A stretch of 58,516 nt of DNA from Verrucomicrobiales bacterium (GCA_016793885.1 JAEUHE010000022.1:1-58516), one strand, 5' to 3'. Positions 35,402 through 45,180 are shown, counted from the stretch's first letter. Made by a program: numbers and translations. The notes: generated by a model not told the origin, from the letters alone.

Positions 35402-35633
35402 GACCGTGCTTTCTAGTTCCTCCGGAAGCGATAGAACCGTTGAGCTTCCTGGCCGGGCAGGTAGCGAAAGCTCACTTTCCCTTCCGCGTCGGTGCGGATC
35501 GAGTGAGAATAGGTCCAAGTCCTTCCTCGAGGTCTATGGAACGAAAGGTGGGTTGATTGGGTGATTCGGACACCCTTCCACCCGGACAAATCTGCTCGAC
35601 AGGAGGAGGGCGGATATCTAGTTCTCAAGCCCC

Positions 35634-38465
35634 GTGAAGAAGAAACCCAGCTCAGGCCCTGTGCCGAAAAGCCCCGTCCCGTCAGCCCTTTGGTTTTACC
35701 TCCTCCTGTTTCTGTCCTGGGCCTGCGTGGCGGCCCTGTTCAAATGGGACGCGGCGTGGGTCCCGGTCTCGGTGGTCGTTTTCGCCTTGGTCGCCTCCTG
35801 GCTGGGACGGCGCCAGCCTATCGTTCTTCGGGTGCTGGTACTGGCGACCTTGGTGTTTCCCATCTGGAAGAAGCTGGACCCAAGATTTCCGTCCGCGGGA
35901 TCCTCGTTTGCTTCCTATCGTCCCAAACTCATGGGCGACGACGCGGTCATCAGCACCCTGGTGACAGCCGAGGAAACCTGCCTGGCTCTGACACCCCACA
36001 TGAGCGTGCTGTCCCGGGGCTTGATGACCTTGCGCTTGCCAGGTGCCGGTGGAGAAGCTGTGTTTGCTCCCTCCGTGCAAGTTTTGGACCTGGGGCCTTT
36101 GCCGCCGATGAGCAGCACCGACTCTCAGGGCATCGAGTCCCGCGTCTGGCCGCTTGCCGCGGGGTTCAAGGTCATGTCGCCGGTGGATTTGTGGCGTCCG
36201 TTGTTCGATGCCGTGGCCTCGTTTGACCACGCCAAGGTCATCATTGCCACCGGACAGCATCCCGGTGGTGATCCAGGTCGGTTCGAAGCGGAGGGACGGT
36301 TTGACGCGTTGGCAAAGATGAAGACCGGCGAATGGCGATCGTTGCATGCGCAGCTATCCCTGGTTTTGGAGCGAACCGTGTCTCGCTCGGGCCAAGCCGA
36401 ATCGGATTGGCGCATTACCCGCTGGAAGACCGAGAAGATGGATTGGATCGGAGGCGCTCGGAAGTGGTTCGTTGAGACTCTCGACACCGCCCTGCCGCGT
36501 GCTGAGGACCTGGCCAAAGCGCGTCACTCCGCGCACTATGAAGCGACGGTGAAGTATTATCGGGAAGGCATGAAACCGCCGCATCCCTACTTTGCGCCCA
36601 TTTCGGTAAATCAGAAGGAGGGCATCGCGATCGGCGACGTCAATGGGGACGGATTCGATGATATTTATGTGACGGTCCGGATCGGTAAAAATATGTTCTT
36701 CCGCAATCGTGGCAATGGCACGTTCACGGAGGAAGCGGCAGCGTTCGGACTAGATCTTCCCGGGCACACCACCTGCGCGCTTTTGGCGGATTTTGACAAC
36801 GATGGGGATCTGGATGCGATGCTGGGGCGCAGTTTGCTTAAGACCACCTATCTCGAGAATCGGCAAGGTCGGTTCGTGCAGCACCCGATTCCCAAGTTCA
36901 TGCCGATGGCGGTCATCTCGATGTCCGCGGCTGACTTCAACGGCGATGGACTACTGGACGTTTACCTGTGCACGTATCGCCCCGCTTCGCCGGCCGGAGC
37001 CAGTCCGGCCGGAGGCGTGGCGCAGGTTAAAGAGGGTGATTTCGATTGGCCGGACGAGTTCTTCTCGCCGGAGTTGGCACGGGACTACCGGCGTCGGTTG
37101 GCGGAGCACAAGCAGCGCAAAGGTGTCACGGTGTTGGATCAGCTCGGCCCCCCGAATGTGCTGCTCGTGAACCGTGGAGGCGGGCGTTTCGAGCCAGCCT
37201 CCGAGAACAGCACCGTAGGAATCTACCGCAATTCGCTCCAGGCCACCTGGGGCGATTACAACGAGGATGGGAAGCCGGATCTTTATGTCGCCAACGATTG
37301 GGGAGTGGATGTGCTTTTTCGCAACGACGGGGCGGCTGGCTTCACCGATGTGACTACGGAAATGGGGCTGACTCCGTACGGGTTTGCCATGGGAGCCTCG
37401 TGGGGTGACTACGATAACGATGGTCGTGAGGACCTTTACGTTTCCAACATGTATAGCGAGGCTGGACGCCGGATGACGGGCAAGATTCCGGGCCTGGACA
37501 ATATGTTCATGGAGTCGGCCATGGGAAATTGGCTGTATCATCGGCAGCCCGACGGCAAGTTTAAGCAGGTGGCCGGCATGGAACCGCCGGCGATGACCGT
37601 GATGAACGCGGGTTGGTCCTGGGGTGGATGCTTTGCTGACTTCGACAACGACAGCTTTCTCGACCTGTATGTGCTGAGTGGGTATTTCACCGCTCCGGCT
37701 GAGCTGTCGTCCGAATTGGACATTGAGAGCAATCTGTGGCGGACGATGGTTCGTACTGATGAGAGCCTGGCACGGCCTTCCTTCCGATTTTCACCCGAAT
37801 GGAAACGCACCCATGCCCCGGATAACCTGGGACCGCAGATCGACGCACGGCTGGCGGGAATTGAACGTGAGGGTGACAAGGTATTGGTGCACTCTCTGAA
37901 TGGTAACGAACGCAATCATTACTTTCACAATCGGGGAGGGCGCTCGTTTTTGGATGTATCCGCAATATCTGGGCTGGATAACGTGGCTGACAGTCGAGGG
38001 TTTGCGCTTTTGGACTATGATCGCGATGGCTGGCAGGACGTGGCGTTGGTGAACGCAAACCAGCCCCTCTTCAATCTGTATCGCAACGAGATGTCCGCAG
38101 CCGGACGCCAGGGCGGGATGATTGCCGTCCGTTTCGTGGGTGGGAGCCGCAGCTCCGCGCCGTCCAAGGGGCTGGCGTGTCGGGATGGATACGGTGCGCG
38201 CATTTCCGTTGATTTGGGCTCGCAGAAACTCGTGCGCGAGCATCGTTGCGGCGATGGTTGGTCGACACAGAACTCGGCCACCCTGATCGTCGGCGTGGGC
38301 CAGCAGACCACCGTGGCTGCTTTGTCGGTCCGGTGGCCCTCAGGCAAGACCGCTGCCACGCAGAACATTTCCGAGGGAACTCTGCTGACGATCTATGAGA
38401 ATCCTGCGGACTCGCCGACTCGAACTGAGTTCGTCCGCGCGCCCTACCGTGGTGCTAAACCTTAG
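35634..38465 (+). CDS. membrane-anchored FG-GAP/VCBS and ASPIC/UnbV (CRTAC1-type) protein
   Basis: It starts with GTG; 943 residues. Two hydrophobic segments near the N-terminus (about 19-36, LWFYLLLFLSWACVAALF, and 43-58) suggest a membrane anchor. The body has at least six FG-GAP/VCBS calcium-loop repeats of the form GDxNxDGxxDxY (GDVNGDGFDDIY, ADFDNDGDLDAM, GDYNEDGKPDLY, GDYDNDGREDLY, LDYDRDGWQDV), forming a beta-propeller. The C-terminus (about 800-930) matches ASPIC/UnbV: GYGARISV, then WPSGKTAATQNI. Family members are surface proteins abundant in PVC and Bacteroidota; their role is poorly known. Its stop overlaps the stop of the convergent TPR/VCBS gene. Confidence 0.85.
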   Translation: MKKKPSSGPVPKSPVPSALWFYLLLFLSWACVAALFKWDAAWVPVSVVVFALVASWLGRRQPIVLRVLVLATLVFPIWKKLDPRFPSAGSSFASYRPKLMGDDAVISTLVTAEETCLALTPHMSVLSRGLMTLRLPGAGGEAVFAPSVQVLDLGPLPPMSSTDSQGIESRVWPLAAGFKVMSPVDLWRPLFDAVASFDHAKVIIATGQHPGGDPGRFEAEGRFDALAKMKTGEWRSLHAQLSLVLERTVSRSGQAESDWRITRWKTEKMDWIGGARKWFVETLDTALPRAEDLAKARHSAHYEATVKYYREGMKPPHPYFAPISVNQKEGIAIGDVNGDGFDDIYVTVRIGKNMFFRNRGNGTFTEEAAAFGLDLPGHTTCALLADFDNDGDLDAMLGRSLLKTTYLENRQGRFVQHPIPKFMPMAVISMSAADFNGDGLLDVYLCTYRPASPAGASPAGGVAQVKEGDFDWPDEFFSPELARDYRRRLAEHKQRKGVTVLDQLGPPNVLLVNRGGGRFEPASENSTVGIYRNSLQATWGDYNEDGKPDLYVANDWGVDVLFRNDGAAGFTDVTTEMGLTPYGFAMGASWGDYDNDGREDLYVSNMYSEAGRRMTGKIPGLDNMFMESAMGNWLYHRQPDGKFKQVAGMEPPAMTVMNAGWSWGGCFADFDNDSFLDLYVLSGYFTAPAELSSELDIESNLWRTMVRTDESLARPSFRFSPEWKRTHAPDNLGPQIDARLAGIEREGDKVLVHSLNGNERNHYFHNRGGRSFLDVSAISGLDNVADSRGFALLDYDRDGWQDVALVNANQPLFNLYRNEMSAAGRQGGMIAVRFVGGSRSSAPSKGLACRDGYGARISVDLGSQKLVREHRCGDGWSTQNSATLIVGVGQQTTVAALSVRWPSGKTAATQNISEGTLLTIYENPADSPTRTEFVRAPYRGAKP

Positions 38466-41400
38466 CGCGACGCTGCGGGAGCTTGCTTGGCGATTTGTTT
38501 CAAGACACGGCCTTCTACCCAGCGTGTGTTGTAGGTGCGGTGCAGCTCATCGCTTGGGAACGACGGGCGCTTTTCCCGCCCAATGAGCTGGCCGTTCATC
38601 CCGTGGAAGGGCAGGGGCTCTACTTGCGTCCCGGTTGCCACGTGGAAATCGGAGTCTTTGTCCCATCCATCGACGTAGAGAAAGAACTCTCGGACCTGGC
38701 CGGGGGGCTTGGCAGGGAGGGAACTCACGGAGAACCGGAGGCTCAACTCGTCGCCGGCATTGATCAATGCCAGCCCTTCGTCGCGCCGAGCGACAAGTTC
38801 CAAAACATCTCCATAGCGCGTGCACCATCCTCCGGGCGTGAGGGTCCAGTAGAAATTCGGGCTTACCTGCTCGTAATCCGGAGTGAGAGGCCAGTCCGAT
38901 GGGAGATCTCGCAGCTGGCTGAAGCCACGAAATCTCAAGTCCGCCGTGTTGGGTGACACGTAGCTCAGCCTGGTCTCAGCTGCCGACTTCTTTTCCATCA
39001 GGGCGATGCGATCCCAGTGGATCTCGAATGCTCCCGTGAGGCGCAGGCGTCGTGTTCCGGGAGTCAGTTTGCCTTCGAGGTCGACCAAGATGGTCTTGGT
39101 TTTTCCCGCCGGGGCACCCACGACCACGTCGACCGGTTTCCAGTTGCCATTGGCTAGCTCTGCTTCCAGAGATGGAAATGGGAAGGGTAGCGAAGGGTCG
39201 TGCGATGCGGCGATGTTGGCCATGCCGCCCCCAAAGCGAAGCCAACCATTCAACACCAGCACCAGAGGGCGGCTCGCGTCGAGGACTCCGAAGTCCAGCG
39301 TTAGTGGATGGGGCTCCGCCAACCCGCGCAGCTGCGGCGGTCGGAGGCGCGGCGGGGACACGCGCTGGCCATCGACGGACTTGAGAGCCGAGGTTACATC
39401 ACGTCCCCCTTCCAGCTCGGCTCGGTGCAGCGGGCGTTCCTGATGCAAGGTGAGAAACTCGCCGGACGGATACGGCTTCCCTGGCAGGAGTTTGTCCGTG
39501 ACGTGCACCTCGGTGGTGGGCTCACGATCGACCACCACGAGCCTGGCCTCGTCCAGGTACAGGACTTCGCGCAGTTCCTCGGTGATACGAACCTCGTGGT
39601 GCCCGTCCCGAGGTGGGAAGCTTTGCTCGTTGCCCACCCAAACCAGCTCCTCGGGGTCGGGCTCGATATAGCGGCCTTCCGCGACTGGCAAGCCGAGGGG
39701 GGAAGCGCCCAGGATGTCGGTCACGAATTCAAAGCGGTTTCCGTTCCAGGCGTAGAGATAAGGACAGGAACCCTCCTGGATCGTCAGCTCGAGGGCGAAT
39801 AGTGGCTCATGGCAGTTGAAATTCAGCTCGGCCGAGCCTTGCGGCCAGTTGAACCAGTGCACCAGAAATGAGTCTAGCTTTTGGGTTTTCCCCACGCCCA
39901 CTTCGACGGGCAGCGAATGGACCGTTCGGAGCAGCCGCAGTCCTCCCGTTTCGATCTCGATCTTGCATCCGATGCCACTGGCATTCGAGCGGTTGCCGAT
40001 CATCTGGACCTTGACCTGGGCATTAGCGTTCCCACCCTCGTTGCGCAGGTAGCGAATGCCCCCGGCTACCAAGCCCACGACCACATCCGAATCGCAATCT
40101 CCGTCAAAATCGGCGAAATGGACCTCCGCTACGGAACCAGCCTCGAACCGGTTGAGACCTAGCTCGACGCTTTGTTCCCGGAATCCCGACAGCCCCCCAT
40201 TCCTCCAGGCCCGCAGCCTGTCGCCGACCATCCAGAGGTCCAGCCATCCGTCGTTGTCATGGTCCAGGGCTACGATCTGGCGGATGCCTCCCGTTGGCCC
40301 GAGGGGAAACTCCTGACGCTCTCCTCTGTTGAAACACAGCTGGAGGGTGTTGCTGCTCACCACGGCGAGGTCCGGACGGAGATCGTTGTCGAAGTCCCCC
40401 GCGCAAACGATCGATCCTGGAGCCCAACGCTCGATCTCGCGTGCGACCAACGGGCCCCCTCGTTGCTTTTCCAGCAGGAGGGGAGGGGCGGTCGTGCGGC
40501 TGGCGATAAGATCCTGGATCTCGTCGCGATTCCAATCGCTCATGGCGAGGGCGTGAGCGCTTTTTAACGAGGCAGGTATTCCTGAAGTGCGCGTGATGTC
40601 ACTGAAGGCCAGGGGACCAAACTGACGGTAGATCACGACCTCCCGGCTGGGTTCGCTGACAGCGGCCAGGTCTAGCTTCCCGGTGAAATCCAGGTCGATG
40701 AGGAGTCCGTCCTTCGCCTTGAGGGTGCTCAGCCCACTTGAGGCGGACACATCGGCGATCAGTCCATTGGTTGCCAGTCGGAAGACACGGCTGCCGTGCT
40801 CGCCGAGGACGATGATATCGTCGTATCGGTCGTTTTGCAGATCTCCGACAAGGATTTTCGAGAACGATCCGGTTGCCGGCAACTCGTTGGGGGCAGGGGA
40901 GGCGGTTGGCCGAAAGCTTCCTTTGGTATTTCGCAGCACCCGAAATCCCCCACTGCCATCGCGGACGAACAGACTGCTTTCCGTGGTTCGGTCCAGCCGG
41001 ATCACCCCGATGGGTCCGCGGAAGTCCCGAGCGTTGGCACCGAGAGTCTCAGCCGTGGCGTCGACGAATTTTTGAGGGATTCCCCGGGCGTCCGGCTGGT
41101 CCAGGCGGAAGGGCACGCGAGCCTGAGTGTACTTACTCCGCTCGAACGTGGCTGCACTCACGGCGGGTCCGCCCCCGTCGGTGCTGGCCAGGTGGTGTTG
41201 GAGTTCCTGCTGGGCTTCCGCTTGCCGGCCGGCGCGGAGCAGCGCTTGAGCCAGTTGATAGCGCGCGCCCGCATGCAGGCGGTTGGGATCCATGCGCAGA
41301 CCTTCACGGAAAGCGGAGATCGCCTCGTCCCATTGTTTCAACCCCATTCTCGCCATTCCGAGCTGGAAAAAGGTGGAGGTTTCGCCGGGGTCGATCTTTT

Positions 41401-41812
41401 TGACATTCTCCAGGGCCTTCGCGGCTTCCTCCGCATTGCTGAGTCGCAGAAAGGCGGATCCCTTGATGAAATACGCGGCGGCAGAGTTCGGCTCCAGCTT
41501 CAAGGCCTCCTCCGCTTCCCGGATCGCCTCCACGGATTCCCCATTCAATAGGTAGCAGTTCGCCAAATTGAGATGGAGATCGGAATCATGGGGAACGATC
41601 GCCTGCGCCTTCTGGTACGTGAGGAGCGCGTTCGTCGTATCGCCTTGGCTCAAGTGGTTTTTGCCAGCGATCATCAAGCTGAGGAACTGATCCGACAAAG
41701 CGCTTGCCGCCGTATCTTGTTTGCTGGCGGTGTCGGACTCGTTGCGATGACAGCCGGCGATCACCAGCGCGAGAACTAGCACGCCGACAGTTCGTAGAGC
41801 ACTCCAGCACAT
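38462..41812 (-). CDS. lipoprotein with TPR and FG-GAP/VCBS repeats, ASPIC/UnbV-related C-terminus
   Basis: ATG 41812 gives 1116 residues and a lipobox (LVLALVIAGC) near residue 20, so the mature protein is a lipoprotein; a TTG start at 41839 would overlap the Rrf2 stop as TTGA. Residues about 40-190 contain TPR units (LLTYQKAQAI, AIREAEEALKLEPNSA, GLKQWDEAISAFREGLRMDP). A propeller-like middle has VCBS loops (DFDNDLRPDLAVV, DHDNDGWLDLWMV, DFDGDCDSDVVVG). The C-terminal third contains SCPYLYAWNGNRFEFVTDIL and a long beta domain. It is the second gene of an operon with the Rrf2 regulator and runs tail to tail with the ASPIC/UnbV gene. Confidence 0.8.
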   Translation of the reverse strand: MCWSALRTVGVLVLALVIAGCHRNESDTASKQDTAASALSDQFLSLMIAGKNHLSQGDTTNALLTYQKAQAIVPHDSDLHLNLANCYLLNGESVEAIREAEEALKLEPNSAAAYFIKGSAFLRLSNAEEAAKALENVKKIDPGETSTFFQLGMARMGLKQWDEAISAFREGLRMDPNRLHAGARYQLAQALLRAGRQAEAQQELQHHLASTDGGGPAVSAATFERSKYTQARVPFRLDQPDARGIPQKFVDATAETLGANARDFRGPIGVIRLDRTTESSLFVRDGSGGFRVLRNTKGSFRPTASPAPNELPATGSFSKILVGDLQNDRYDDIIVLGEHGSRVFRLATNGLIADVSASSGLSTLKAKDGLLIDLDFTGKLDLAAVSEPSREVVIYRQFGPLAFSDITRTSGIPASLKSAHALAMSDWNRDEIQDLIASRTTAPPLLLEKQRGGPLVAREIERWAPGSIVCAGDFDNDLRPDLAVVSSNTLQLCFNRGERQEFPLGPTGGIRQIVALDHDNDGWLDLWMVGDRLRAWRNGGLSGFREQSVELGLNRFEAGSVAEVHFADFDGDCDSDVVVGLVAGGIRYLRNEGGNANAQVKVQMIGNRSNASGIGCKIEIETGGLRLLRTVHSLPVEVGVGKTQKLDSFLVHWFNWPQGSAELNFNCHEPLFALELTIQEGSCPYLYAWNGNRFEFVTDILGASPLGLPVAEGRYIEPDPEELVWVGNEQSFPPRDGHHEVRITEELREVLYLDEARLVVVDREPTTEVHVTDKLLPGKPYPSGEFLTLHQERPLHRAELEGGRDVTSALKSVDGQRVSPPRLRPPQLRGLAEPHPLTLDFGVLDASRPLVLVLNGWLRFGGGMANIAASHDPSLPFPFPSLEAELANGNWKPVDVVVGAPAGKTKTILVDLEGKLTPGTRRLRLTGAFEIHWDRIALMEKKSAAETRLSYVSPNTADLRFRGFSQLRDLPSDWPLTPDYEQVSPNFYWTLTPGGWCTRYGDVLELVARRDEGLALINAGDELSLRFSVSSLPAKPPGQVREFFLYVDGWDKDSDFHVATGTQVEPLPFHGMNGQLIGREKRPSFPSDELHRTYNTRWVEGRVLKQIAKQAPAASR

Positions 41813-41835
41813 TGATAGTCTTCTGGCTTTGAGGG

Positions 41836-42294
41836 TCAAATGGTGAAATCGAGCAGGGCGTCTTCGGTACGGAACTGTTCCTTTTGCTTGAGCAGGCCGT
41901 CCAAGGTGGTGTTTTCGAGGATCCGCGCGGTGACGTCGCGAACCTCCTTCATGGTCAGACGGATGAGGCAGGTGCGCTCATCCTTGCAGTCGTCGCAGGG
42001 CGCATAGGCCATCTGGCTGACGCAGGGGATGGGTGCGAGTGGCCCATCCATCAGGCGGATCACCTGGCCCAAATTGACCTCGAGCGGCGAGCGAATGAGT
42101 TCGTATCCGCCGGAGCGGCCGGACCGGCTGCGTAGTAACCCTCCGGCTTTGAGGTCCACCAGGATCGCCTCCAGAAATTTTCGAGGCAGCCGCTCGGACT
42201 CCGCGATGTCCTTAATCAGGACAGGCCCCTGTCCGCGCCGCTCCGCGAGATAAAGCAGCGCATGGATCGCATATTTGGCCTTCTTCGAAAGCAT
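41836..42294 (-). CDS. Rrf2-family transcriptional regulator
   Basis: ATG 42294 gives 152 residues. The N-terminus MLSKKAKYAIHALLYLAE and the helix-turn-helix IKDIAESERLPRKFLEAIL, followed by the wing RSRSGRSGGYEL, are typical of Rrf2/IscR/NsrR. Cysteines PCVSQMAYAPCDDCKDERTC (about 95-114) could hold an iron-sulfur cluster, so the regulator may sense redox, NO or iron status. It is first in an operon with the TPR/VCBS lipoprotein. A longer frame to 42384 is possible but adds nothing conserved. Confidence 0.85.
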   Translation of the reverse strand: MLSKKAKYAIHALLYLAERRGQGPVLIKDIAESERLPRKFLEAILVDLKAGGLLRSRSGRSGGYELIRSPLEVNLGQVIRLMDGPLAPIPCVSQMAYAPCDDCKDERTCLIRLTMKEVRDVTARILENTTLDGLLKQKEQFRTEDALLDFTI

Positions 42295-42441
42295 TGAGGA
42301 CAGAGTAGGGGGATATGCTGGTGAGGCTCCATTCAAAAATGGCCGATGCTGTAGTGTGGGCCGTCTCGGCCCTTTACTCCTCAACCGAGGTGCGTGTGCA
42401 TCAACCGGTTGCTTTTTGTTCTAGCGGGCTCTGCCAGCAGT

Positions 42442-42511
42442 TTAGCCAGCGGCGGAGCTACTCCGGAGTAGCTCTGGATAAGGATGGCGGTACTCCGCCA
42501 CTGCTCGCTAA
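42442..42511. promoter_or_regulatory. nested palindromes upstream of integrase
   Basis: A perfect 20-bp palindrome GAGCTACTCCGGAGTAGCTC (42455-42474) is followed by TGGCGG-TACT-CCGCCA (42485-42500). Around both, TTAGCCAGCGGCGGAG (from 42442) recurs as an imperfect reverse complement near 42492-42510. The block ends 45 bases before the integrase start. Possible recombination site or operator of the integrase. Confidence 0.45.
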
Positions 42512-42555
42512 CGTGGAATGGTTTCAGCGCCTTAGGCTCATAACCGACAAAGATT

Positions 42556-43557
42556 ATGAAGCCAAAATACCGATTGTATCGACGGGGTGCCAGCGGTCGT
42601 TACTACGCCCAGGACCGCACAACGAACAAGCAGGAGAGCCTCGGGACGTCCGATAAAGCCGAGGCAGTTCGGCTGCTCAACGCCAAAAACGAATCCGCCT
42701 ATCATCCTGCTTTCAACATTCACCTCGCGCGCACTTACCTCTCAGCCGCGGATCCAACGGTTGCTACGCGAACTTGGCAGGATGTGATGGATGCTCTGGC
42801 GAAATCGAAAATCGGGAAAGCTCCAAGCACCGCCGCGCGATATGAACGAGGACTCAAGCAGCCTGCGCTTGATACATTCCGAGATCTACCTGTGCTCCAG
42901 ACACAGCCCGAACACATCCTTTCCGCGATCCAGAAGGGGACGGTCTCCACGAACAACTACCTTCGCCGATTGCACAGCTTCGCTCATCAGATGGGTTGGT
43001 TGCCTTGGCCTGTGTTGCCGATGAAGCAATGGCCTCGGATGAAGTTCAAAGAGAAGCGTGGTGTGACACTGGACGAACATCAAAGGCTCGTCTCCGCCGA
43101 ATCGGACCCCGAGCGTAAAGCCTTCCTCCAGCTCTTATGGCATGTGGGGGCGTCTCAGATCGATTGTGCTTCTCTGGTCGCTGAAAACATCGACTGGAAC
43201 AATAAGACAATCAGCTATCGCCGTCGCAAAAACGGGATGCCCGCCGTCTTGCGATTCGGGGAGGAGGTGGCGTCGATTCTCCGGACATTGCCGACGAGTG
43301 GGCCGCTTTTCCCGAATTGGTCCAAACTTCGCTCGGAGGAACGAGCCTCCAAATTTTATTCAAAGTGCAAGACTCTGAAGATTTCTGGAATTAGCCTTCA
43401 CTCTTACCGTTACGCCTGGGCCGAACGTGCTAAGGCTGTGGGATATCCGGAGCGCTATGCCCAAGAAGCTCTGGGGCATTCTAGCGCAGCCGTTCACCGT
43501 GCCTACGCCAAAAACGCGAACGTGGAATTGCCGCCACTAGAGGATTACCGATGCTGA
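42556..43557 (+). CDS. tyrosine-recombinase-family integrase lacking the box-I arginine
   Basis: 333 residues. The N-terminal arm-binding-like region (YRRGASGRYYAQDRTTNKQ) and a SAM-like domain (about 75-160) precede the catalytic domain. Catalytic motifs: GASQIDCASL where box I normally has Arg, SYRRRKNGMPAVL, HSYRYAWAERA (H-x-x-R) and LGHSSAAVHRAYAK with the nucleophile Tyr. The expected box-I Arg is replaced by Gln, a feature I associate with a Verrucomicrobial subfamily. Being the first gene of the accessory region, it may have inserted part of it. Whether it is active with that substitution is unknown. Confidence 0.8.
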   Translation: MKPKYRLYRRGASGRYYAQDRTTNKQESLGTSDKAEAVRLLNAKNESAYHPAFNIHLARTYLSAADPTVATRTWQDVMDALAKSKIGKAPSTAARYERGLKQPALDTFRDLPVLQTQPEHILSAIQKGTVSTNNYLRRLHSFAHQMGWLPWPVLPMKQWPRMKFKEKRGVTLDEHQRLVSAESDPERKAFLQLLWHVGASQIDCASLVAENIDWNNKTISYRRRKNGMPAVLRFGEEVASILRTLPTSGPLFPNWSKLRSEERASKFYSKCKTLKISGISLHSYRYAWAERAKAVGYPERYAQEALGHSSAAVHRAYAKNANVELPPLEDYRC

Positions 43558-43648
43558 GCGATCCTGGGCCTTGGGTGACCTTTGGCGGGTAAGATCGGAT
43601 CGGAGAACCCGGCGAAGGAGGCTGTAATCTGCCTACCGCGAATAATAA

Positions 43649-43659
43649 CTTGCGCAAGG
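43649..43659. repeat. CTTGCGCAAGG palindromic motif, copy 1
   Basis: CTTGCGCAAGG lies between the integrase and the AAA+ gene. The same 11 bases occur at 51012-51022; in both places GGTTATG follows within 8 bases. The two copies bracket the kinase/AAA+ operon to the XerC gene. Confidence 0.35.
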
Positions 43660-45180
43660 TTATGTTAGTGTCAGGCTTACGATGTCCGTTTTGAGAACTG
43701 ATTCAACCGATTCTAATCCGCGCGCAAAGCTACGGTAACTAGGATCATCCCTCTCGAACATATGGCTTAGAGTTATTCTATTCTCTGATGCAGCAAGTCG
43801 ATTGTTTGCGATAAGCCGAGCCAGCGCTACGACACCCCGTGCCGAGAGGCATTCCTTGTCTAGCAACAAGCGGTAGAGCGCAAGCTTTTCGATACCCAAC
43901 ACGGGGGCGGTCGTGTTTCGAACTTCCAGCACGGTCTTAGCGAATAGGAGGATCTTGTCGCCCGCATCGAGCTCCGGTACGGCTAGCTTGTAGCCCGTTC
44001 CGCGGCCTATACAGTCGATCAGGTCACTACCCTTGTTTTGAAACCCTCTGATTAACTCCATCATTCTATCTAGCCCGCCGCTTGCACTCCCCCCGATTAC
44101 GCAGACAATTTGCTGATTTGGACGCTCTGAATTGAGTCTAAGCATATTGAAAGCTGCCTCGCACGCCCAGCTAGACGATACTTCCCCATCAAGTTCATCG
44201 AAAAAACAAAGCACTGGCCGTCCTGAGATCGCTTTGGCCGCTTGAACCCTCTGTTCGAAATCTTCCCGCGTTTGTTTGGTTCCGTTAAAGTAGAAGTAAT
44301 CAAACTGTTCCTTGTGCTTAGAGTGCAGACTCTCGATCATGAAGGTTTTTCCGGTCCCTGGTGGTGCCCACAGGACATAGTTCTCATAGTTGTCGCTGCT
44401 CGCAGCAAGGCTATTTAGGATACTGTTAAGAAACGCTACTAGTTTTGTTCGCACATTGTGCGCGTAGCGCACTAATCCTCCGATTACCTGAAAAGAGCTT
44501 ATCGAAAGCTCTTCAAGATCTATTAGCACCGCAAGGTTGGGATCTGCTTGAGAATCAGCCGCGGTCGAGGCTTCGACTGAACCGGAGTGGATGGCAATGG
44601 GTAAGTCAGCGGTCAAAACGAAATGACGGGGTCGTGAGCGTTGTGCCAGCTGCACTTTTAGTTGAATGGTTAACTTTCTAAAACTCAGACTTGAGTTCAA
44701 AGGACGATCTACCAACAAGAGCGGTTCATATCTCATGAGCCCATGCGCTGGCGTAACGAGTATCTGGTTTTCCTCCTCATCAGGAACTGACCGGCTCCAA
44801 TCTCGGTTGTTCCCGGGAGGCTTAATGCCAAGCGGATCACTCGCCGTAGCCGCCCATCGGAGGCTGGCTGTTTCGGGAGCGCATCCCGTAGGTATCGCGA
44901 ATAGCCAGATCCCTGTCCCTTCAGGTTTATCGCACCGAAGTAGTCTGTTTGCAGCTGGTAGTCCAGGGCAACAGTGGCTATCGAAGACAGCGAAGAACCG
45001 AAACGGACGGTCCTCGCGCTTTGCGAGAGAAGGGGTTTCGGTCTGGAATTCAGCGACGTGTTTGCATCGCCCAATCAGTAGTTCTAAGCGCCGAGCGGTA
45101 CCGAGATGGTCGGTTATATCTAATCTACAGTCAGAAGTACAAGAGAGAGGTTCTTTGCTCATGAGGTTGGGTGTTGTCAT
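43660..45180 (-). CDS. AAA+ ATPase, third gene of kinase operon
   Basis: 506 residues from ATG 45180, with GGAGG directly before it. The N-terminal half (about 1-255) is unrecognised. The AAA+ core starts about residue 270 with NYVLWAPPGTGKTFMIESL (Walker A), PVLCFFDELDG (Walker B, DE present), QIVCVIGGSA (sensor-1 region) and IGRGTG for the arginine-finger region. A helical lid-like region follows (LGIEKLALYRLLL, SARGVVALARLIANNRLAA). AAA+ proteins of this size remodel other proteins. It is preceded by the 668-residue protein with a 62-base gap, so the three genes form one operon. Lower GC and the adjacent integrase argue for acquired cargo. Confidence 0.8.
   Translation of the reverse strand: MTTPNLMSKEPLSCTSDCRLDITDHLGTARRLELLIGRCKHVAEFQTETPSLAKREDRPFRFFAVFDSHCCPGLPAANRLLRCDKPEGTGIWLFAIPTGCAPETASLRWAATASDPLGIKPPGNNRDWSRSVPDEEENQILVTPAHGLMRYEPLLLVDRPLNSSLSFRKLTIQLKVQLAQRSRPRHFVLTADLPIAIHSGSVEASTAADSQADPNLAVLIDLEELSISSFQVIGGLVRYAHNVRTKLVAFLNSILNSLAASSDNYENYVLWAPPGTGKTFMIESLHSKHKEQFDYFYFNGTKQTREDFEQRVQAAKAISGRPVLCFFDELDGEVSSSWACEAAFNMLRLNSERPNQQIVCVIGGSASGGLDRMMELIRGFQNKGSDLIDCIGRGTGYKLAVPELDAGDKILLFAKTVLEVRNTTAPVLGIEKLALYRLLLDKECLSARGVVALARLIANNRLAASENRITLSHMFERDDPSYRSFARGLESVESVLKTDIVSLTLT

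Noticed and set aside
34175-35518. 447-codon frame on the minus strand
   Set aside because: Antisense to the PA14/Ig gene, Arg/Gly-rich with no recognisable motif.
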